NCBI GenBank assembly: GCA_946811185.2
Contig: OX328108.1
Location: 5,417,501 to 5,481,500 of the forward strand
Source: Hippopus hippopus
Lineage: Eukaryota > Mollusca > Bivalvia > Cardiida > Cardiidae
Direction: 5' to 3'
DNA length: 64,000 nt
This document shows, piece after piece, positions 59,657 to 64,000 of the stretch (the stretch's first letter is position 1; every line of letters starts with the position of its first letter). Position numbers and translations under genes: made by a program. Under the pieces are notes generated by a model. The model was given only the letters and a program-made list of their open reading frames with translations. It had not been told where the DNA came from and made no database searches.

Positions 59657-61273
59657 TCATTTTCTTATCAGAGTTCCATTTTCATTCTCCTCACTAGAAC
59701 CAGAAACACTGCTATTTATTGTGACTTCAGACTGAGACTCTTGGAGATCAGGTTTACTATCCTCCTTACTTGATTGGTTCAGTCCTGCCCATAAATATCT
59801 AACCTCTCCCCTGATACAGCCAATTAAAAATGTTGTTAGAAGAGTGCATGGAACAAGGTACAATAATGCTGGTTGGCCAGTTTCCATCAATGCAAGGGCA
59901 ACAAATGTAATAATCAAACCAATTCCATAGGCCACCACTGTACTAAGGTAGTATATTTTCTTGCTTCCGATGAACAAATCAAAGGCATAATTATGCGCAA
60001 CCAGCAAACCTGGAATGATGATATCACCAAATCCAAGTAGGGAGTAAGGAAGAGGGCAGACATTGATAATGTCAGATGTAAGCTTTGGAACCTTGAACAC
60101 CATTGGTAATTGTTCATGGGTTTTACTGCCACTACCAGTTGCAACCTTCACCATCACGCTTTCACCCTTTGTGAAAAGTGGTGTTATAAAAACAAAGAAA
60201 ATATCATAGAGAAAAAGCAAGGTCAACATGACTGTGCAGACTTTGAGATTAGGCACCCCAACAGTTTTCATAACATTAAGACAGAAAGTGTAACCCAGGA
60301 TATCTTGTATGATCCAGGCATAAGATGCATGCCTCATTACACCCCAAAATATCCCTACACCCAAACAGATCAATCCCAGTACAATATTCCTGTATTCTGG
60401 TCTAGATCTGAAGAAAGGTACCTTGTTACGAGGAATTCTAGCGGTACAACAGATCAACCTTTTCCAAAATGGATATATACAATGATAAAGACCCACGGAA
60501 CCTGCCAGACAAAACATTGCTATGACAACATACACCAGTTGATCATAGAAAAAATACAACAATACTAAGAACCCACACACAAGTACAAAAAATATAAGAA
60601 TAGCTGGTAATGTAACATCAACAGATTCATTCTCCTCATCTTTATCATTATTACTTTCTTTGTTATCAGTTTGTTCTTCATCCAGGTTTTTCAAGCTACC
60701 TTTGCTTTTAAGTGTTTGATACTTTGCATGTTTCACATGTCCTGCCCAGAAGCCTCCGACAGCTATATTGGTAACAGCAATCAAAAATATCACAATCATG
60801 CTTGGGTCAAACTTTCCATTTACTCCTGGTGCATACATTAATACTTCAATGCTTCCCTTTGGGACATCAATTTGCTCAAAATCAGATTTCAGCAATGTAG
60901 CAACAGTTATGTTTATTTCGTTGTAGTCCATTGTCGCATTTTCGGCCCCCGGAGTCAATAATTCATCACTGGAAATAATCAAGGCTTCAACACCAAATGC
61001 CTGGGCCATTCTTGCTTTTGCGGAGAATGTACAGTTGCCACGACCAACAAGAACAGCATTTCCATCAATTATCTCGTCCTTATAGTCTGAGGACTGACAG
61101 CCAAATCTGTCAGATAAATCTGTGAGTTGGTAGGGTGTTGAAGTTGCTATAGTTGTTGAAAGGTTATGAAACAATGGATTGAAATATAAACAGAGGTGTT
61201 GTTTATCGTTCCAGTCTGTCTCTGTCAGCTCTCTGAACAGAATTACTCCATCATCACATGATACAAGAAGTGC
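59657..61273 (-). CDS. SPPL2: SPPL2 main coding exon (538 residues and stop)
   Basis: Acceptor TTCATCTTACAG precedes GCACTTCTTG. The frame opens ALLVSCDDGVILFRE and runs to TLIRK and TAA. No ATG fits an independent start before the protease-associated domain, which supports a 5' exon. YD codons fall near 60203-60208, GFGD at 60023-60034 and QPAL at 59864-59875. Confidence 0.93.
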   Translation of the reverse strand, partial: ALLVSCDDGVILFRELTETDWNDKQHLCLYFNPLFHNLSTTIATSTPYQLTDLSDRFGCQSSDYKDEIIDGNAVLVGRGNCTFSAKARMAQAFGVEALIISSDELLTPGAENATMDYNEINITVATLLKSDFEQIDVPKGSIEVLMYAPGVNGKFDPSMIVIFLIAVTNIAVGGFWAGHVKHAKYQTLKSKGSLKNLDEEQTDNKESNNDKDEENESVDVTLPAILIFFVLVCGFLVLLYFFYDQLVYVVIAMFCLAGSVGLYHCIYPFWKRLICCTARIPRNKVPFFRSRPEYRNIVLGLICLGVGIFWGVMRHASYAWIIQDILGYTFCLNVMKTVGVPNLKVCTVMLTLLFLYDIFFVFITPLFTKGESVMVKVATGSGSKTHEQLPMVFKVPKLTSDIINVCPLPYSLLGFGDIIIPGLLVAHNYAFDLFIGSKKIYYLSTVVAYGIGLIITFVALALMETGQPALLYLVPCTLLTTFLIGCIRGEVRYLWAGLNQSSKEDSKPDLQESQSEVTINSSVSGSSEENENGTLIRK

Positions 61274-62676
61274 CTGTAAGATGAATAGAAATTATTTTAT
61301 AAAGTTTTGGATGATTGCACTGATCCTATCACTTATTACTGTTTACCCCTGCACCTCACAATCCTGACTTATAACCGCCCTGAGAAAGAAATCTTTTGAA
61401 AATATTGTGGAGAAAGGAGAAAATGCTGGTAACCAGCATTTTCTCCTTTTCCCACCATGTTTTTTTAACCTTTCCAAAGCAAACTTTAATTTTTGAGTCA
61501 CATTTATTTTGTTGTCTGCAAATGCTTCAATCTGGACAAGTCCAAGTTTCGTTGTTTGGTAACTCTTTCAAAGATGGCAAATTTAGACTTGTCCAAAATT
61601 GAGAGCATTTGTGAATTACAAAATGAATGTGACCCATACACTGATGTTTTTTTTTTGGAAGGTAGAAAACATTGTGGAAAAACAAGAAAATGCTGGTTAA
61701 CAGCATTTTCTTCTTTTCTCACAATGTTTTCAAAAGTCTTCCTCCATTGGTTCATTAAAACACAGGATTGTTTGCTGTAAAGGGTAAGCTCTTTACCAAG
61801 GCCCATATCTAACTACCATTCTAAATTGCATTCTTCTTATTCTAGATATAAAAAGTAACACAATTCCTGATTGGCTTACTTAAGTGGTTTCACCAATCAG
61901 AAATTTTGTTACCTTGAAAGTTAGAAAATTCTTGAGAACGAGAATAGGAATATTAATAATAATGCTAGGTGAATACCGCATAATGGGCCTAGTTGATAGA
62001 GTTTTTGACATGTCCATATTGAAAGCATTTGCCGACAACATGTAACTATGAATTGATGGAATTTACCTTTAAAGGGGTAGTTCTAAACATTGTGGGGTAA
62101 TGAGAAAGTGCTGGTTTCCAGCATTTTCTTTTTTTCCAAGAATGTTTGTAAAAGCCATTATAAAGACCAGATTGTGCAGTAAAGAAAGCTAGCCTCAACC
62201 TGGTATCAAACCCACAACAACCATGTCACAACTTAGATACACTAACCACTGAGGTACCCAGCCAGGCAGTAACGGGTGAAAGAAAACTGTCTGTCATTAC
62301 ATTTTCAATGCAGCCTTCATGAAAACAACCTGAAGTTAAACCAGTAAAGTTAAAAAAAAAAAAGAAATAAAAAAGTGGATGAAATAGACAGGAAAACTTC
62401 TGTGAAAAATTTTCTTAAATTTCTTCAAGAACCAGTCATTACTATAACTGAAACTCCCAAGTGCTTACTCATCACTTCGTAGCGGAACCTCGGCTTAGGG
62501 GCGAACTTTTTTGGTGGGGAATATCCTCTGTACGCCCTCTCAAATGACTGAATTTGTTTAATGATTTTGTCAGCCGTGACTGTCATGTATCTACTGTTCA
62601 CCAAATACACATCAAATTAAACCACTGAATAAGATAATACCTTGATAATTATTCCCAGACATACAACTGACTTCAT
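59657..62676 (-). CDS. SPPL2: Signal peptide peptidase-like 2 (SPPL2) intramembrane aspartyl protease (gene span)
   Basis: SPPL2 proteins are GxGD-type aspartyl proteases of endosomal or plasma membranes that cleave type II membrane-protein stubs within the bilayer. The model joins 62641-62676 to 59657-61273, giving 550 residues, in the range of vertebrate SPPL2A/B. Order: signal peptide (about 1-18), lumenal protease-associated domain with VGRGNCTFSAKARMAQ, first membrane helix MIVIFLIAVTNIAVGG, acidic loop, then eight more helices with FLYDIFF (catalytic D369), LLGFGD (D429) and QPALLY (479-482). The GFGD variant of GLGD is also found in vertebrate SPPL2B. A hydrophilic tail ends the protein. 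Subtype A or B cannot be assigned. Confidence 0.92.
61343..61563 (-). mobile_element. MITE-A copy in SPPL2 intron
   Basis: TTTACCCCTGCACCTCACAATC left end; TTTGGTAACTCTTTC junction with the next copy. Confidence 0.75.
61561..61787 (+). mobile_element. MITE-A copy in SPPL2 intron
   Basis: CTCTTTCAAAGATGGC left end, CTGTAAAGGGTAA right end; loop GGTTAAC. Confidence 0.75.
61799..61988. mobile_element. PAL-E element
   Basis: AGGCCCATATC / GCATAATGGGCCT ends, hairpin AACACAATTCCTGATTGGCT / CCAATCAGAAATTTTGTTAC. Confidence 0.75.
61989..62183 (+). mobile_element. MITE-A copy, ends eroded
   Basis: GAGTTTTTGACATGTCC left side; core AAAGTGCTGGTTTCCAGCATT. Confidence 0.7.
62187..62275 (-). mobile_element. 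SINE-2 head fragment
   Basis: The - strand reads GGCTGGGTACCTCAGTGGTT with GTTTGATACCAGGTTGAGGC, matching the 41930-41999 head. Confidence 0.6.
62641..62676 (-). CDS. SPPL2: SPPL2 first coding exon (start and signal peptide)
   Basis: ATG at 62674-62676 with AAAAATGAA context encodes MKSVVCLGIIIK and ends AAG|GTATTATC. Joined in phase 0 to ALLVSC it forms a plausible signal peptide, though a Lys lies within the hydrophobic stretch. Confidence 0.6.
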
Positions 62677-62718
62677 TTTTATTTGAGATAAACAAAGTGG
62701 ATGACGGGTTTTCCCTGG

Positions 62719-63268
62719 ATGTTGTTGTTGTTGTTGTTTGTCAAACAAGTCAAAGTTTACTAAGGACCAAATATTTCATACAACACTATACACGGTCGGA
62801 CGAAATATATTCGCGATATTTCCATCGGGTATGGTTATTATGTATTAACGTGGTCCGTGGTGTACACAGATTTTTTTTTTTTTTGGCCGGCAAAGTAGAT
62901 CTAGACCTATTTGTTCAAGTCATGGAAATGATGAAGATCTAGATCTAGATCATTTCAAATGGATCGAGCAGACTAGATCTAGCAGGCTATGAGACCTGGG
63001 CAAAACTGAAATTTGTAATTCATAATATTTTTGGGCTCTTTCTTCCTGGGAATGAACATTAATTAGATCTAATAGGCCGACGTGAATTTCATAAGCGCAG
63101 GCTTTTTTTTTTAAATTATGGTAGCGCGCGCGAGAGAGAGATGAGGGGGAAGGGGGGGCGGGCACACAGACCGATTTGTGGGGCATGGAGTAATCGCTGG
63201 CTCTGATCTATTTCTCCTTTGTAATCACTGTACACATAGCCTGCATGAATGTTGATCTAGATCTATAT
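62719..63268. other. SPPL2 upstream flank, low complexity
   Basis: Contains (GTT)n at 62719-62735, AGATCT-rich tracts at 62934-62952 and 63064, and GCGCGCGCGAGAGAGAGA at 63123-63141 followed by G runs. It may hold the SPPL2 promoter; no clear core motif. Confidence 0.4.
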
Positions 63269-63540
63269 GAGCCATGTTCTGGCAAAAGGACGTTTAATGC
63301 ACCTCCGTGTTGCTTTAGGCCTATACCAAGCAAGTCATCGCATAACTAGGGATCCATACAATCCACTTTGTCTTACAACCAACTGAATTATGAGGTATAA
63401 TGATCCTTGGACATGCACAAAAACGACTAGTTTTAGTAGTGAAAAAGTTCGAACCAGGTCAGCCTGCGCTGACTGCGCAGGCTGACGTGAGTCGATACTG
63501 TTTGCAAATGCATTAAACACTCTTTTCACAGAGCATGGCG
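63269..63540 (-). mobile_element. PAL-C element
   Basis: GAGCCATGTTCTGGCAAAAG and CACAGAGCATGGCG ends; hairpin GGTCAGCCTGCGCTGACTGC / GCGCAGGCTGACGTGAG. Confidence 0.8.
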
Positions 63541-63544
63541 TATT

Positions 63545-63770
63545 TGAATTGACTCATGAGCTCAAAGGCCAGGGGCGTCATCGGCTTTTGACAAATTGCA
63601 CGGCAGTGAACACCTCCGTTGTTTCCCGAATGCCAAACATGGGCAAGTGTTGGAGGAGAGCAAACGAGGAGGTTGTCCCACTGTAGTACGGGCAGTTCGG
63701 AGACATCCCCTAAAATAATGTTTGACTTCAAGTCGTCCCTAGAAACGACTCTAATGTATTCTGAGACCAC
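63545..63770 (-). other. Coding-like stretch, unassigned
   Basis: Higher GC than its surroundings and open on the - strand, with LPVLQWDNLLVCSPPTLAHV and WHSGNNGGVHCRAICQ. An acceptor-like TTATTTTAG precedes GGGATGTC at 63715. I do not recognise a family. It could be an exon of a gene or a transposon fragment. Confidence 0.3.
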
Positions 63771-63823
63771 TTATGCAAATGGTAAGGCCAATGATAACAT
63801 ATTTGGCAGAAAAAGTAGTTTTG

Positions 63824-63873
63824 CCATGGTCGGACCAGGGGTCGTACATAATATACGATCCCTGGTCGGACCG
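63824..63873. repeat. Short inverted repeat
   Basis: GGTCGGACCAGGGGTCGTA and TACGATCCCTGGTCGGACC pair at 17 of 19 positions around CATAATA. Confidence 0.8.
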
Positions 63874-64000
63874 ACGACGACGGCCTTGCAGGCTGACCCA
63901 ATCATCCAACAAGTTTGTAAGAATCTGTAGCTTAGTCTACAGCCATACATCAACATGCTATTGCATCAGACCACAGATCTATATTTGTCACGTAAATCTA

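Noticed and set aside
4082..61806. Dozens of 60-120 residue open frames containing phrases like [18 protein letters not shown]
   Set aside because: They are translations of the MITE-A hairpin core, occur on both strands of the same copies and have no start or splice context. They reflect the repeat, not proteins.
62425..62610. Open frame on the - strand containing FERAYRGYSPPKKFAPKPRF as an extra SPPL2 exon
   Set aside because: Direct joining of 62641-62676 to 61273 already gives a signal peptide and correct phase. The putative extra exon begins with TAG after its acceptor and has no SPPL2 similarity. It may be part of something else.

Overview
The window is animal nuclear DNA, most likely from a bivalve mollusc. 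The evidence is three intron-containing animal genes in an AT-rich background crowded with short palindromic and tRNA-derived repeats of the kind seen in bivalve genomes. The lineage is an inference; the genes themselves are read from the sequence. No bacterial operons, CRISPR arrays, ribosomal RNA or functional tRNA genes are visible.

Layout. (1) 1-12463, + strand: the 3' part of a DBF4 gene, the regulatory subunit of the CDC7 replication kinase. Three short exons carry the DBF4-type zinc finger, followed by one exon of about 6.1 kb that encodes a disordered tail of about 2,026 residues with an internal repeated motif. The first exons lie upstream of the window. (2) 12.5-26.2 kb: intergenic DNA made almost wholly of repeats. 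(3) 26240-50381, - strand: a complete SLC35F5-type transporter gene in 12 coding exons (450 residues), with a probable non-coding first exon near 52.6 kb. An intact mariner transposon sits in one intron. (4) 53-59.5 kb: repeat-filled intergenic DNA. (5) 59657-62676, - strand: an SPPL2-type intramembrane aspartyl protease, with nearly all of its coding sequence in a single exon behind a short signal-peptide exon. (6) 62.7-64 kb: simple repeats, one palindromic element, and a short coding-like stretch I cannot assign. The three genes show no obvious shared pathway; they act in replication control, membrane transport and membrane proteolysis.

The dominant feature is one family of mobile elements, here called MITE-A. 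It is about 225 bp long, ends in TTAACCCTTTACCA / TGGTAAAGGGTTAA, and has a near-perfect 60-bp hairpin core centred on GGTAACC or GGTTACC. By hand I count about 75 full or partial copies, roughly a quarter of the window, in introns, intergenic DNA and a 3' UTR. TTAA target use and CCC ends suggest piggyBac-type mobilisation. In several copies both hairpin arms carry the same departure from consensus, which I consider the most interesting pattern here. Other families named below are PAL-B (TTAA ends, GATCAGACTGCAC hairpin), PAL-C (GAGCCATGCTCTG ends), PAL-D, PAL-E, element F (AGGGCCATGATGGCCCT start, CCTTCGGCCAGTGGAGCTAA end), element G and two SINE families. For MITE-A, + strand means the long TTTTAGACTTGTCC arm is on the left. 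All repeat copy numbers and boundaries were read by eye.
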